Shown here: positions 13,942 through 24,990 of the stretch, in pieces
How the letters are laid out: the number at the start of each line of letters is the position of its first letter
Position numbering within the stretch: position 1 is the first letter of the stretch
Assembly: GCF_964656455.1 (NCBI RefSeq)
Contig: NC_135716.1
Location: 107,354,389 to 107,418,388 of the forward strand
Direction of reading: 5' to 3'
Length of the DNA: 64,000 nucleotides
Source: Halichoerus grypus
Taxonomy: Eukaryota; Chordata; Mammalia; Carnivora; Phocidae
The notes under the pieces: generated by a model
What the model saw: only the letters and a program-made list of their open reading frames with translations
Told to the model about the DNA's origin: nothing
The model's database searches: none
Position numbers and translations under genes: made by a program

Positions 13942-14149
13942 TGGGGCACCTGGGTGGTGCAGTCGGTTGAGTGTCCACCTCTTGGTTCCAGCTCAGGGCA
14001 GATCTCAGGGTCATGAGATTGAGCCCTGAGCTGGGCTCCGTGCTCAACACAGAGTCGGCTTGAGATTCTCTCTACCTCTCCCTCTGGCCCTCCCACTTGT
14101 GCTCCCTCTCTCTCTTTCTCTCTCTCTAAAATAAGTAAACAAATCTTTT
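13942..14149 (+). mobile_element. Can-SINE, older subfamily
   Basis: The head reads GGGGCACCTGGGTGGTGCAG and is followed by a diverged tRNA-like region, a CT-rich stretch and an A-rich tail. A perfect 14-base duplication, AAAAAATGGAGCAC, lies at 13928-13941 and 14150-14163. The middle (TTGAGATTCTCTCT) differs from the young copies in this window and marks an older subfamily. Confidence 0.95.
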
Positions 14150-15938
14150 AAAAAATGGAGCACAAAAATGGTGTAATTTAAGTGAAAAATTGGCAAAAGT
14201 TACTCTAATTTTAAAAAAAGTTTCGTTTGATATGTATTTCTGGTAATATTGCATGATGTTTCACAATATAAAATAACCATCAATTCTCTTTTTTCAGAGG
14301 AAAAAGAAACCTTATTCTCTCTTGCTTGACTAAAAACCAAGCACAGTAAAACACTGAAGGACTTTCTAATCATCAAAGAAAGATTAAGTCATGCCCAGTG
14401 TCCTTTTAGTGTTAATATCTTTTAGCCTGACCCTTTGAAAAATCCTAATATCTTTTAATAAAGAATAAAATGATTTGGGGGTCATCTTTATTCCACTGAA
14501 ATAGAATGTCACCACATATTTTCCCAAAACATCCCTTGGTTTTAGATTAAGGATATTTAAACTATGAAGACAATTTGGCATTTTAAAAATAAGGTATAAA
14601 GTTATTTTTCCCCTTAAATTTACTTGACTGTCAAAAAAATTGCTTAGGAAGTTATTTCAAAAGTGCCAATTTTAGTTTTGCCTGTAATAGTTGTCAAGAC
14701 GCTAAGTGAAAGAAACCAGAATATAACTTGAATTTTCTTGAGCCAAAAGTGGTGTTAGTTTACACATGCAGATACATCAGTGGTACACCTGGCTTGAAAG
14801 TGGCAGTAGCATGGATCTCTTCCCATCACGCATTCTCTACCTTCCTGTGTCTGCTTTATTTTTCCCGAGTGCAACTAGCTTTGGGTGGAGGTGGCAGGGT
14901 GGGTGAGGTGAGGAGTCAGTCAGTGGTCACCAGTTGCTCTGAACACCATTCCAGTTTAGGAACCAATGAGAGAAAAAATCATTTACCTTCCCAGCTCCAG
15001 TGCAGGACTTTGGTGAGAGCAGAATAGCTGATCACAATGATTAGCCCTGTTGGAGATACTTTGTCAGTTTTTTGGGCAAGAATGTAGAGTCTGTTACAGA
15101 TGAGGAAAGAACAGGCTAGTGCTTGGCTGCTCGGAGCACACAAATAAAACCTACCTCTACCTATTAACATAATGTTTCTTTCCCACGTGTGGTCACCCCT
15201 CTTCAATGACAGCCCACCCAAAATCATTCTCAGTCACTGCATTCCAAGGCATTTGGTGGCACCAGTACTCTTGATGTTCAGGACAATTCTCTAGGTAATA
15301 TTTATTTCTCTCCATCAAGCCCAAATGTGGCTTCTCATGATCCTCAGGACTTGTAGGGCAAATGATGACTTTAACCAACCCTGGCACAATCAATATGTAT
15401 TTCAAGCAATAACAGCTTTATCAAAATTAAAATGGCCATTTGGTAAAGTGGAACCAGGTTAGACACTAGTTGAGAGCGTATATCATATCCTTTTGTCAGT
15501 GCTAGTAAACATTACCTCCTGGCAGTGGATTTCTTTGATCAGCCTATCTGCCTAGCTGGGTCCTGCCCACTAGAAGGATCTTCCCTGTTGTCCCCCATGT
15601 AGCCAAAGAGGGGCACTGGAGAGGAGAATGTTGTGCTGATTTGGCACCCACTTCATATTTGTATGGGAATGTGAACTTGGGGATTACTTTGTCATAATTG
15701 GAGGCATGTTTGGTTTTTGTTTTTGTTTTTTGTCTTATCTTGATTTAAGTAATAAAACTCCCTAAAAACCTTGGTCTATTGTTTGTCACTTTAACCATAG
15801 AAGAACTGGTATCTAACGCTAAAATCATTTTTTTCATTTTGAATCTTTGGATCTAACCTTGCCTTTAATGTTTTAGCAACAAGCCTAGGGGCTCCACCCA
15901 TTTCCTAAATCTCTGTATTTACGGTTTTTTAGTTTTGG

Positions 15939-16141
15939 TTTTTTTTTTTTTTTTAAGATTTTTATTTATTTGACAGAGAGAGCGAGAGAGCACAAGCAGA
16001 GGGGAGCAGCAGAGGGAGAAGGAGAGGGAGAAATAGGCTCCCCACTGAGCAAGGAGCCCGATGTGGGACTTGATTCCAGGACCCTGGGATCTTGACCTGA
16101 GCTGAAGGCAGATGCTTAACTCACTGAGCCATCCAGGTGCC
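15939..16141 (-). mobile_element. Can-SINE, reversed copy
   Basis: A T-run of about 16 bases, then AAGATTTTTATTTATTTGAC, a GA-rich middle and an inverted head ending near CATCCAGGTGCC define a reversed carnivore SINE. The flanks share an imperfect CTGTATT.A..GTTTT motif (from 15913 and 16141), so the duplication is decayed or unclear and the ends are good to a few bases. Confidence 0.92.
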
Positions 16142-16639
16142 TGTATTAACTGTTTTGTTTTTAAAATTTGTTTGTTTTGTTTTTACTTGACCTTGAAGCC
16201 ACTGAGGACAATAGGAATCTGTCCCACCTGCCCCCAGTTGATTTTCCTCTCAAATGGAGTCCCTTATTTTTTCATGCAAGGGATATTCACCAGGAGGTAT
16301 TAGTTTGGTCCTAGAAGATCTGGTGTACCCTGTGGTATTCCTCACTGGTCCGTTTCAGACTGGGGAGCGGGGCAGGATATCCCTGAGATCTCAGATGATG
16401 TGGAAAGGGCAGAAAGATTATCTCTTAACTGAAGGTTCATAATTTATCCTGGTGACCCTTTTTTAGTTTGCAAATGGGCAAGCATGGAATTTGACTCCCC
16501 CCCCCTTTTTTATCCACTAGAGAAAAGGCCATAGATCATTATTACATTTTGTTCCAAATTCTTAAAAGCTGCATCCTCACTGGACACAAATGTTGAATCC
16601 TGAACTCGTCCCCAAATAATTAGGCATTCTCAAGTGTCC

Positions 16640-17165
16640 TCCTTTGTTCATCATTTACTTTCTCCCCTTTGTTCCTCTCTCTAAAGAGGAATCTATCTGA
16701 ACCTGACTTCTTATTTCTCATCATTGTCCCACCTTTGTCTGACTAATGTTCTGAGATTTCTCTCAGTCCCTCAGATGCAGACTCTCAAATCTTTTGATTC
16801 CTCTTTCTCAATTGCTCCTTTTAGGACATAAGTCCTGTGTATTTTAACATCTGACCCTTTTTCCGTCACCAAACCAACACCTGCATTAGCCCTGCTCACT
16901 CTTTACTTTGACTCATAGTAATTATTTGCCAACAGTTTTCATCAATTGTTTTTTTCCCTTCTCTGACTCATGATATTCATTTCTGCTTACTTTTAAAAGG
17001 ATGAGCTGATAAAGCAACTCCCCTAAATCTTTGGTGACCTCGTTCATTTATTCACTCAGTCTTATTGTGTGCCAAACACCATGCTGGTTATTGTAGATAA
17101 AATGATGAATGATGCAGAGCAGTCCCAGCTCCCATGGAGATGATAGTCTCTCAGGAGAGAAAAAA
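16640..17165. mobile_element. L2 fragments in both directions
   Basis: The part at 17043-17165 (TCATTTATTCACTCAGTCTT, GTGTGCCAAACACCATGCTG) is a reversed L2 tail. The C/T-rich part at 16640-17010 has weak resemblance to forward L2 sequence and is a tentative call. Confidence 0.5.
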
Positions 17166-17475
17166 TTAACTCAACGTTACAGACAGGCTTGTTGTCTTCA
17201 TGGTTTTCAGAACTCTCTCCAATATGGTCGCAACTTATTTTCTGTTTCTCTCAATGTCAAAAGCATTCATCCGACTTTTGCAACATATCTTTGTTTTGTT
17301 TTCTAGACATATATAAAAAAAGCTGCATGTGGTAAGAGCATAAGGACTTTGAGTGGACTCTTCCACTAGAATCTGTGACTTTAGGCTTGGCACAAACTCT
17401 TTGCGTCTCAATCTCAGTCTTTAAATGTTAATGATAAAAAATTACTGATGTGTATTGAATACTTATTTTGGGCCA

Positions 17476-17706
17476 GCAAAATCTAGTGGTTAAAAGCACA
17501 GACTCCCGGTCAAACTGCCTAGGTCTGAGTCCTGCCTCTGCTTCTTATTAGCTATGTGACTTTTACATCTCAGTGCCTCAGCACCTTCATCTGTAAAATG
17601 GGAAGAATAATGTTGGGAATGATTAAGTGAGTGAAGTAAAAACCATTAAAACAGTACCTAGCACATCATAAGAGCTATATAAGTTTTTAGCAATTTCTGT
17701 TATCAC
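17476..17706 (+). mobile_element. MIR, near full length
   Basis: AGTGGTTAAAAGCACAGACT, TTATTAGCTATGTGACTTTT, TCATCTGTAAAATGGGAAGA and ACAGTACCTAGCACATCATA cover the tRNA-like head, core and tail of MIR. Confidence 0.88.
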
Positions 17707-17865
17707 TTTTCTGGGTAGGTAGTACAATTATCCATATTTAACCAATGAAGAAACTAAATGATTTGCCTACACAGTAAGTGATAGAGTCAGGGTTCTAATC
17801 TGGACATTCTGGCTTCAGAGCAGGTAGTAGTAACTACTACTCTGTATAGCCTCTATTATAGGCTT
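17707..17865 (-). mobile_element. MIR, reversed, directly abutting the forward MIR
   Basis: GGTAGGTAGTACAATTATCC, CAATGAAGAAACTAAATGAT and TGGACATTCTGGCTTCAGAG are inverse MIR. A short reversed MIR or L2 end (GTATTGAATACTTATTTTGG, about 17437-17473) lies on the other side of the forward copy. Confidence 0.75.
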
Positions 17866-18049
17866 ACTGTAAGACTATAGTTAAATAATCAACATTTAAC
17901 AAAGTTTAAAACTATAATGCACTATGAATATGTAAGGTATCATTATCCTTGTTGTAATAAGATATGATTGAAGAAGACACTAATTTATTTCTTTTCCATA
18001 TCCTAAAACTTTTAGCTATACCAGTAATTATATTAATGAAGATTTCCAT

Positions 18050-18285
18050 GTCATTGTATAATTTAGACAACCCTTTCACATACACAAATTTATGTGATTC
18101 CCACTATCACTTTCTGAGGTTGGCAAAGTCAGTATCATTATCTCCATTTTAAAAATGAGAATGCTTAGGATCAGAGAAGTTAAGTAACTTACATAAGAAT
18201 TCAAAAATAGTAAATGAGAAAGTCTCTAACCTAAGTCTGAAGCCCTGAATCTCATCCTTTGCCTCACCATAATACACTGCTGTTT
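18050..18285 (-). mobile_element. MIR, reversed, 160 bases upstream of exon 15
   Basis: TCATTATCTCCATTTTAAAA, TCAGAGAAGTTAAGTAACTT and CTGAAGCCCTGAATCTCATC follow inverse MIR from tail to head. Confidence 0.82.
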
Positions 18286-18442
18286 TTAAATAATTTGTCT
18301 TTCAACAGATCAAAAACTAATTTTTGTGATATGCTTTACCATTATAAACATATATGTGTAAATATTAATATACCCTTGTGTGCAAAACACCCTTGTGTAC
18401 AACCATTTGAACTGACATTCTTTCCTTTTTTTCCTTTTGAAG

Positions 18443-18511
18443 ATTGTGATTGCTAGCATCATGTGCAGTTATAGCAAAAATGACTGGATGGAACTTTCCA
18501 AAATGGCTGAG
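18443..18511 (+). CDS. DPYD: DPYD exon 15 (dihydropyrimidine dehydrogenase, internal coding exon)
   Basis: This internal exon encodes 23 residues of the FMN-binding barrel domain of dihydropyrimidine dehydrogenase, the cytosolic NADPH-dependent enzyme that reduces uracil and thymine. The translation reads [20 protein letters not shown] then MAE, close to the mammalian family as I remember it. The acceptor is a strong pyrimidine tract ending in GAAG at 18442 and the donor is GAG|GTAATG at 18512. The length of 69 bases and phase 0 at both ends equal human exon 15 (codons 636-658). The next coding exon lies 8.4 kb downstream, close to the spacing I recall in human. Compared with remembered pig and human proteins, Ser at 646 (usually Asn) and Met at 656 (usually Lys) look unusual. 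The exon is too short to appear as a long open frame and was found by reading the splice context. I am very sure of the gene and sure of the exon number. Confidence 0.95.
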
Positions 18512-19718
18512 GTAATGATTTCTTTAGTATATATTTATTTCTTCTCTTCCATTTTTATTAGTTTTAAATAAAAAGCTGCCATGAAAAATAGCCCAGTAGA
18601 AGTAAAATTGAATGGAAAATGGTAACTTAAAACATTTCTATTATAATTTGTTTACCCTGTGTTTTCATTAAAATGATGGAAATGTAAATTTAAAAGGAAT
18701 CTATTCTATAAAAGTGGTCCCTTGGATTTCACACACTACCTAAAAATCCTTTATTCTTTGAATCCATATACTCTTTATTTGCATATTAAGCAAATTGTAT
18801 ATTATGATGGATGCCATGATAAAATTTAATTCTACCTTTGAGAGTGTAACAGGATCTTACCTTGCCTTTAGGCAAACTAGTTTGACAGCGAGAAGAAATT
18901 TTGAATATAAAACTCTTGAATATTTAAAATATAAAAGGTTCATTTAATACTATTCTAGTGTGAATACAGACATGCATAAAATGGTAAGACAGAATGCTCC
19001 TGAATGGAACACTAGTCAGCAGGTTTTCTACAATATAAATTGAATCTTGCACAAATGCAAACAACTAACCATGTGCCTCAAATTTGTATTTCAAATAGAA
19101 AAATACATACCTAAAATTGTACATTTATATCCATCATGCTGTCATGAAAAATATTCTGGACAGCTTTAGCTGAGGTTTTTTGAAAACCGCTCAGAAATGT
19201 AGAAGACTACATCTAACAATACTTATACACTAATGACTCTACATTATAAAATACTATGAAACCTTCTATGGTGTTCAAAAATTGTACATTTTATTTGGAT
19301 GTCTTAATACTGTGAGGGAGAAAAATGACTTCTGGGACTTAAGGGGGTGAAATTAAACATGATCAGTAATTGGCTTCATGATCTTTGATGCTGAGGCCAC
19401 TTTATACGTGAATTTACCTAATTGACCATGAAATTTTCTACAGAACCTGTGCTTGGCATGAGCTTTGCCAATTCTAAGCTGACTATGATGAATGGCTTTA
19501 TCATGCTGCTTGCCTCTGTCTTTCTGTGGAATAAGATACTTTAAATATTTTCTTCAGTGATGAGCATCAACTTTTAAATAAGCAAATTTTACTTTTAAAA
19601 ACCTTTAATTAGTAACATACTAACCAACTTAAAGGTGCTTTTTACATTTCTCACATTCTATATCTAGTTTCTTTAATTTCAGTTTTATTTAATATCATTT
19701 TCTAAGTACGCATAGCAA

Positions 19719-19800
19719 AAAAAAAAGAAAAAGAAAAAGAACAACAAAAACAAAAGAAAGGAGGAGAAAAAGAAGGAAAAAAATTTTAAAAAGGAGAAGT
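19719..19800. repeat. Purine-rich low-complexity tract
   Basis: Almost only A and G for about 80 bases (AAAAAGAAAAAG, AGGAGGAGAAAAAG-like). It might be an old retroelement tail, but no body was recognised. Confidence 0.7.
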
Positions 19801-21689
19801 TATGCTTTCCCTTTCAGTCAAACCAGTCTGTAGGATCTTTCCACAGGAAAGCAATCTACATATCAAGAAGGTCAATCTATAGATGGTGTCAATTAAAAAA
19901 AAATCTTCCCTATAATCTTAAAATATGAACTGTCCCAGGGCGTATCACCTGAAGAAGCTCTCCCCAGGCCTCCACATCCCCTGGAGGGCAACATTAGGTA
20001 GCATGATTCCTCATAGCTCCTCTGGTAGGAACCCCATAATGCTTTATAGAATCAGTAGTTGGTTTTGTCTTTATGAATGCATGCTTCAAAACAGATTAAA
20101 ACAGACTTTTTTTTTTTTTTTTTTTTACATTGGAAGAGCCCACATTAAAACGAACCAACAAAAACAAAAAAGTATTTGAGCCAAAGTTACTGTACCACTT
20201 ACAACGTACATTTCTTTGGGGGTGGTGATAATGGGCGGTAAGAAATCAAAGATATCACACCAGCTGTTCTAGCACCAGTTTTAAGTTCAGCAAATGACTT
20301 AATGTGATGATGAATATACTTTAAATTCATGAAGTTCCTCTCCTTGTAGTAGATTAATTTTTGAATTACGCAATAGGGAACTGAGGACGTCTGTTATGAG
20401 CTCTTTACTATTAGATCTGAAAACAGAAACGACACATGTGTTACAGCAGGACAGATCCAAATCCGTACCAGAACCTGAAAAAGTAAAGACGGAGAAACTC
20501 TGTGTCAGAATGAAAGTTTGTGCAAGGAACGATCATTATTATTTGTTTATTTGTTTCACCAGAGGCTACCGCTCTATTTTCCTATTCTAAATAAACATTT
20601 AAGACCATGTAGGTGGTTAAAAAAAAATAGAACCTAGGTACATTCTTAAAATATGGTAAATTCAACTGAATGCTATTTTTAATATATATCCAGTGTATCT
20701 TCTTTATCATGTGCATATTTTTTAGAAAGTTTTGTTTTCTTCTAGAAATAGAACCATACTGAACCAAGCGTTCCTTTTCACTCTAACCCAAGAATGACCA
20801 TACTTTTAATGTCATCTTTTATGTATTCTTCAACTTGGTTTGAATTTGTTGTTTTTTGAACACCAGGAAAAAGAAGTGACCTCTGGAAAAGTTTTCACAG
20901 CTTGGTGTCAAATCAGAAGCATTGTTAGGGTCTGCTCAGGTTTTCGATATCTGATCACAGGCTTTCCTCCTTTTCTGGGTCACAGATGACCTATTCCAAT
21001 TCCATGCAAAGGAAGATCTGTGAAGCACCTACTGTGTGCACGGTCTCTTGCCAGCCAAAACAAAGGTGACTAAGACATAGCCTCAGCTGTATCAGAAAGA
21101 TACCATTCAGAAAGATCAGAAAGACACCAAACTGAACCATACTGAAAACTCACAATATCAGGTCTTACATAGATCTTGATCTCATTTTAATAGATCTTGG
21201 ATCCATTTCTTTCTCAGTGTGCATTAGCTTAGAAAACAGAGCTCACGTCAAAGTTCACGTGAAGATGCTTGACTGAAGGCTACAACCCCAGAGCAGTATG
21301 AGTGGGGAGAAAAGGGAAATGGGATAGGAAGAAGGGAAAGCAGAGCCTGTGTGGTGCATGGCAGAGCTGGCTCCCACTTCCCAAGGAAATGGAGCTGATG
21401 GCTCAGTCACGCAGGACAGAGAACGCCACGTGAAATCGTCCTGCCTCCCAACAGCTTAGAGGAGAAGAAGGGTGAGAGATGTACCTACTGCTTCCTTTCT
21501 GTCTACTTGCTTGGACTGGTCAAATTTCACACCCCAGGGCTTTCCTTTCCTCTGCCCTTCTGGGGATTGTGTTTCCTGCCCCTTTAGGGGCCGCTGCTAA
21601 GGAAGTCACATGCCATACCATGTTGTGAAATGTTTCTTGTGTGGTGTTTCTTGTGAGATGTTGTGAGATCTAAACCCAGAACTGGAGGG

Positions 21690-21865
21690 AAAAGCCCGAG
21701 CCCCCTGGTCGGGCCTGGCTGGGCACTGGCGTTCCTGGAGATGCCGCTGGGATGGGCACGGACGGCTGAGGCAAAGCGCCGCTTTCGTGCCGAGGGAGCT
21801 GTGAGAGCTGGCCATGCCGGGAGTTGTGAGAACGGCAATAGGGCCTGTGGTCCCTTTTTAAGCGA
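21690..21865. other. CpG-rich patch in intron 15
   Basis: About 13 CpG pairs fall within roughly 175 bases, in a region otherwise AT-rich and nearly free of CpG. It contains GCCATGCCGGGAGTTGTGAG (21811-21830), close to the inverse of the ZNF143/SBS promoter motif (ACTACA..TCCC.GCATGC type). A TATAAA follows at 21914. Long frames on both strands here only reflect few AT-rich stop codons. It could be a small regulatory element or the GC-rich end of an unrecognised repeat. Confidence 0.5.
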
Positions 21866-22029
21866 GTGGCAAAAGCTTGAGTGGCAAGTAAGGCCATCAG
21901 ATTCAAAGCAGCGTATAAATTGAGTGTGGCTCCATAGGCATCCTGCCACCCCAATCCCAGTTTATCTGAGATAGCGCCACTCATCTTCTTGCCCTCAATC
22001 CATCCGAAATCTTCCCACTATCTTTCTCA

Positions 22030-22655
22030 AGATGCAAACTCCTTGACCTGACCTGGACATGCTACATAGTCTGGCCCCTGCCTGTCTCCCCAGTGTTATC
22101 CTCAGTTTGTTGTCCACGTTCCACACGCACTGGCCTTCTTTTACTCCTCTGACATGCTTCCAGCTGAGAGCCTTTGCTCTTCCCTTGGCCTGGAATATTC
22201 TTTCTTGCTCACAGAATGTTCTCTCTTTCTCAACTCTGAGTGCCCTGACCAGTCTTGCTCCTTCTAAGCTCCTGTCCTCAGAAGCCAACTTACCATTAAA
22301 ACTAATGAAACATAAGCTTCAGGCCCCTTCCTTGCCCAAGTCACTTCCAAGCCCCTGTACCTAAATTTCGTATTTGTAATTTTAATTAATTTTTTTCTTA
22401 AAAAAGGTTCCCCAATTTGTTTAAGCTTTAGGCTCCCCAGAATCTAGGTGTACCTCTGCCTGTGCTTTTCCTTTGTGGCATTTAATTAAGTAATCAGCAA
22501 TGGTGTCATTAGCTCTTTAATGTCTGTCCTGCTTATTACAATGCAAGCTCCTTGGGGGTACAGACTCCTGACTGGTTTACTGCTTAATCTCCAAATCCAA
22601 GCACAGGGCTTTGCTTACCAGTGGGTATCTGTCAAATATTTGTTGAAGTAAAATA
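22030..22655 (+). mobile_element. L2 3' region
   Basis: CATAGTCTGGCCCCTGCCTG, GCCTTTGCTCTTCCCTTGGC, GGAATATTCTTTC, AATGCAAGCTCCTTGGGGGT and the tail CAAATATTTGTTGAAGTAAA follow the L2 3' end in the correct order. It lies just after the CpG-rich patch. Confidence 0.85.
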
Positions 22656-23388
22656 GGGGTACAGAGCTGGTGTAGTGACATGTGACAAACAAAAAGGAAG
22701 CAATTACAGAATAAATGAGAAGAGTGGCACTTTATTTGGCACTAATGAACTTGAGGTAATTGATGTACAAAGTAGAAGGTTTTAAGTCAAGGATCTGATG
22801 AGGGATTGCCAAAGGTCTGACCGTGATTGGTAGGATGACACAAGGAAGGTCCAGGGAAAGACAGGTATCAAAACCAAGTGACCACACTATTCCTAGCAGA
22901 GGGTCCAAACAAACCACTTAAAAGCCAGGTTCTTACCATTTTTTAACCTGAATCTGGGCTAGCAGCGTGTTGTGAAATTAAGTTGATGTTAGAGTGAGGA
23001 GATCTCAAGTACGCTGACGTAGAAAGCAGATAGGTGTATTACAGAAATGTATAGTAGCAGGTGGGTATAAGTCCCTGCAGAGTGACAGTTAGCAGGACAG
23101 AATGCGATCAGGAAAGGTGGACGCATCCTTGCGGACAAGAGATAGTCACTGACTTAGTGTCCAGTGAGGCCCAAGCCCGTTCAGGGTTAACCTTTGCCAA
23201 ATCCAGTTCAGAGTGGTTTAAGATCCCGAACTTGTGTCTCCAGTTTGGGATAGTTGAGGCTAGATGACAGTGTTACTATGTAGAGAGTCAACATTGGACA
23301 TTTTATATTCTTTTAACAGACGAAAGTAAGAGAAATTCAAGAACTGTACCTTTTGTGTCCCACCGAGGGAACACCCTCCTGGCTCTCT

Positions 23389-23545
23389 GGGGCTCTGATG
23401 CTTTTTGCCAGCTCCCACCTCCCACGGAAGCCTTCCTTCCCACTTGGGCTCTGATATACCAAAGCAGGCCACCCCCCCACATGGACATCCATCTTATTGT
23501 TCTCGGGCTCTGATACCCCACGCTGGGCTCTCGAGGCTCCTCCTG
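23389..23545. repeat. Degenerate tandem repeat, period about 58 bases
   Basis: GGGCTCTGAT occurs at about 23390, 23446 and 23505, with a broken copy (GGGCTCTCGA) at 23525. Between them, C-rich spacers share short stretches (CCACCTCCCAC and CCACCCCCCCAC). The enclosing 22660-23600 stretch is otherwise unassigned and may be a decayed LTR or similar repeat. Confidence 0.5.
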
Positions 23546-23924
23546 TATCCTCTTGGTCAGCTACCTTGCTCTGTCCCACCCAATGACTTTAAAATTACAT
23601 TGATCAGGAAGGAAGGGAGAAGTAAGAAAGGGAGAAGAGGAAGAACTTTGTATCTGATTTCGTTGTATATACTGTACAAAGGTTTGTGGTTTTGCTACCT
23701 TAGTTTTTCTGAGTTTTTATAAAGTGATTCAGAATTTTAGAAACTACACTGCTACCACTATTCTGATAATTACTTAGTATTGTTTTTTTTCCCCTTTTCT
23801 TTCCCCCTCACCTGCTGAAGTATAAATAGTTACTTTAAATCCTTTTATAGAAGACTGGGGAAGGACAGGTTGGAGATTCTAATTGGATGGCTGGATGGAC
23901 AGACAGAAAAACTGATAGACAATA

Positions 23925-24170
23925 ATTGCTTATACTTGCATAATATTTACTATAGTCCAATGGCACTGTTCTAAGTCATTCACTTTTATTAAGCTTATAA
24001 CTTAAAAAAGCAACCTATGAGTTACTTCGATGGTTTTCTGCTTTTTGGAGACAAGGAAACTGAAGCGAAGGAGAGTCAAATAATATGCCCAAGACCACAC
24101 ATGTAGTAGGTAGTAAAAGTGGGATTCAAACCCATGAAATCTGCCTCCAGAGTTGCGGCTATTAACATAG
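23925..24170 (-). mobile_element. MIR, reversed
   Basis: AATGGCACTGTTCTAAGTCA, GGAGACAAGGAAACTGAAGC, AAGACCACACATGTAGTAGG and GATTCAAACCCATGAAATCT cover nearly the whole element. Confidence 0.88.
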
Positions 24171-24774
24171 ACATTCTCCTTCATATAAATAAATGGGTGA
24201 TAAGTAGATAATGTATGAAATTAGAAACAGCAGATTTTCTATGTCATGGCCTTCACTAGAGTACTTTATTGTGTAATCATTTAGGTGAGGTAGAATAAAC
24301 TCTGGGCTAAGTGAGTAAACTAAAAAGCTGTGACTAACAGGAGTCAGAATGCATGCCCAGTTTCAGTTAATTTAACATTTCATGCTAATTCAGCAATTAA
24401 GGCTTTTTGAATGCATATAGTTGGTTGGAAATGGAATTAACTGCCTTTTAAGGTGGTATACTCCTGTGATGAGAATATTCAAGCAGAGGCCAAATGAATG
24501 TTTTCTGTCTCTTGGTGTCACCTTAAGCAGGATTATGTCAGTTTTGAGATAATGAAAGGCCTTTTCAGATGTGTTTGGTGGGTCGATGTTTGTAGATATA
24601 CATAATACTGGGGAAATCTTTATTAATTAGTCTCTGAAAAGCCTTTAACGGGGATAGGTGGTTTTACAAGATTTTAATTTTACTTCAAGTTTAGAAGCTT
24701 TAAGGATGTCAAATGTTACAACTTCTTAACACACTGTACCAACTTCAGCCTTGGAATTAGTGATTGCTAATAAG

Positions 24775-24990
24775 TTTTGATAGTAAGAACACAGGCTCTG
24801 GACTCAAAATGCTTGGTTTCAAAACCCTACTCTCACTTACAAGATGTGAGATATTAAGCAAGTCCCTTGAACTCTTTGTAACCTCTATTTTATCATTTGT
24901 AAAATGGGAATAATGATATATCCCACTGCAAGGAGCTTACTAGTAAAGTATCTGGCATATTGTAAGCACTCAATAAATGTTAGTTATTAT
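24775..24990 (+). mobile_element. MIR, near full length
   Basis: AGAACACAGGCTCTGGACTC, AGCAAGTCCCTTGAACTCTT, TGTAAAATGGGAATAATGAT and AGCACTCAATAAATGTTAGT are all in order. Confidence 0.9.

Larger units (their letters stand above)
1..18442 (+). other. DPYD: DPYD intron 14, 3' part
   Basis: No exon other than the one ending this interval was found. The interval holds old L2 and MIR repeats, a MER5-like element, three Can-SINEs and microsatellites, each listed separately. In 1-4780 I recognise only simple repeats (a GT run at 1461-1490, T runs near 521-536 and 684-703) and AT-rich sequence that I cannot assign. The stretches 10060-11500 and 14160-15930 are also unassigned, apart from T-rich tracts. 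In human this intron is far longer than 18 kb, so the absence of exon 14 here is expected. Confidence 0.9.

Noticed and set aside
15193..15405. A 70-codon - strand frame (with LVKVIICPTSPEDHEKPHLG) as a possible processed pseudogene
   Set aside because: I could not link it to any protein family. There is no A-tail or target duplication nearby, so it is left unassigned.
21584..21984. Several overlapping frames on both strands, up to 121 codons
   Set aside because: They coincide with the GC-rich patch, where stop codons are rare. They overlap each other in several frames and show no domain.
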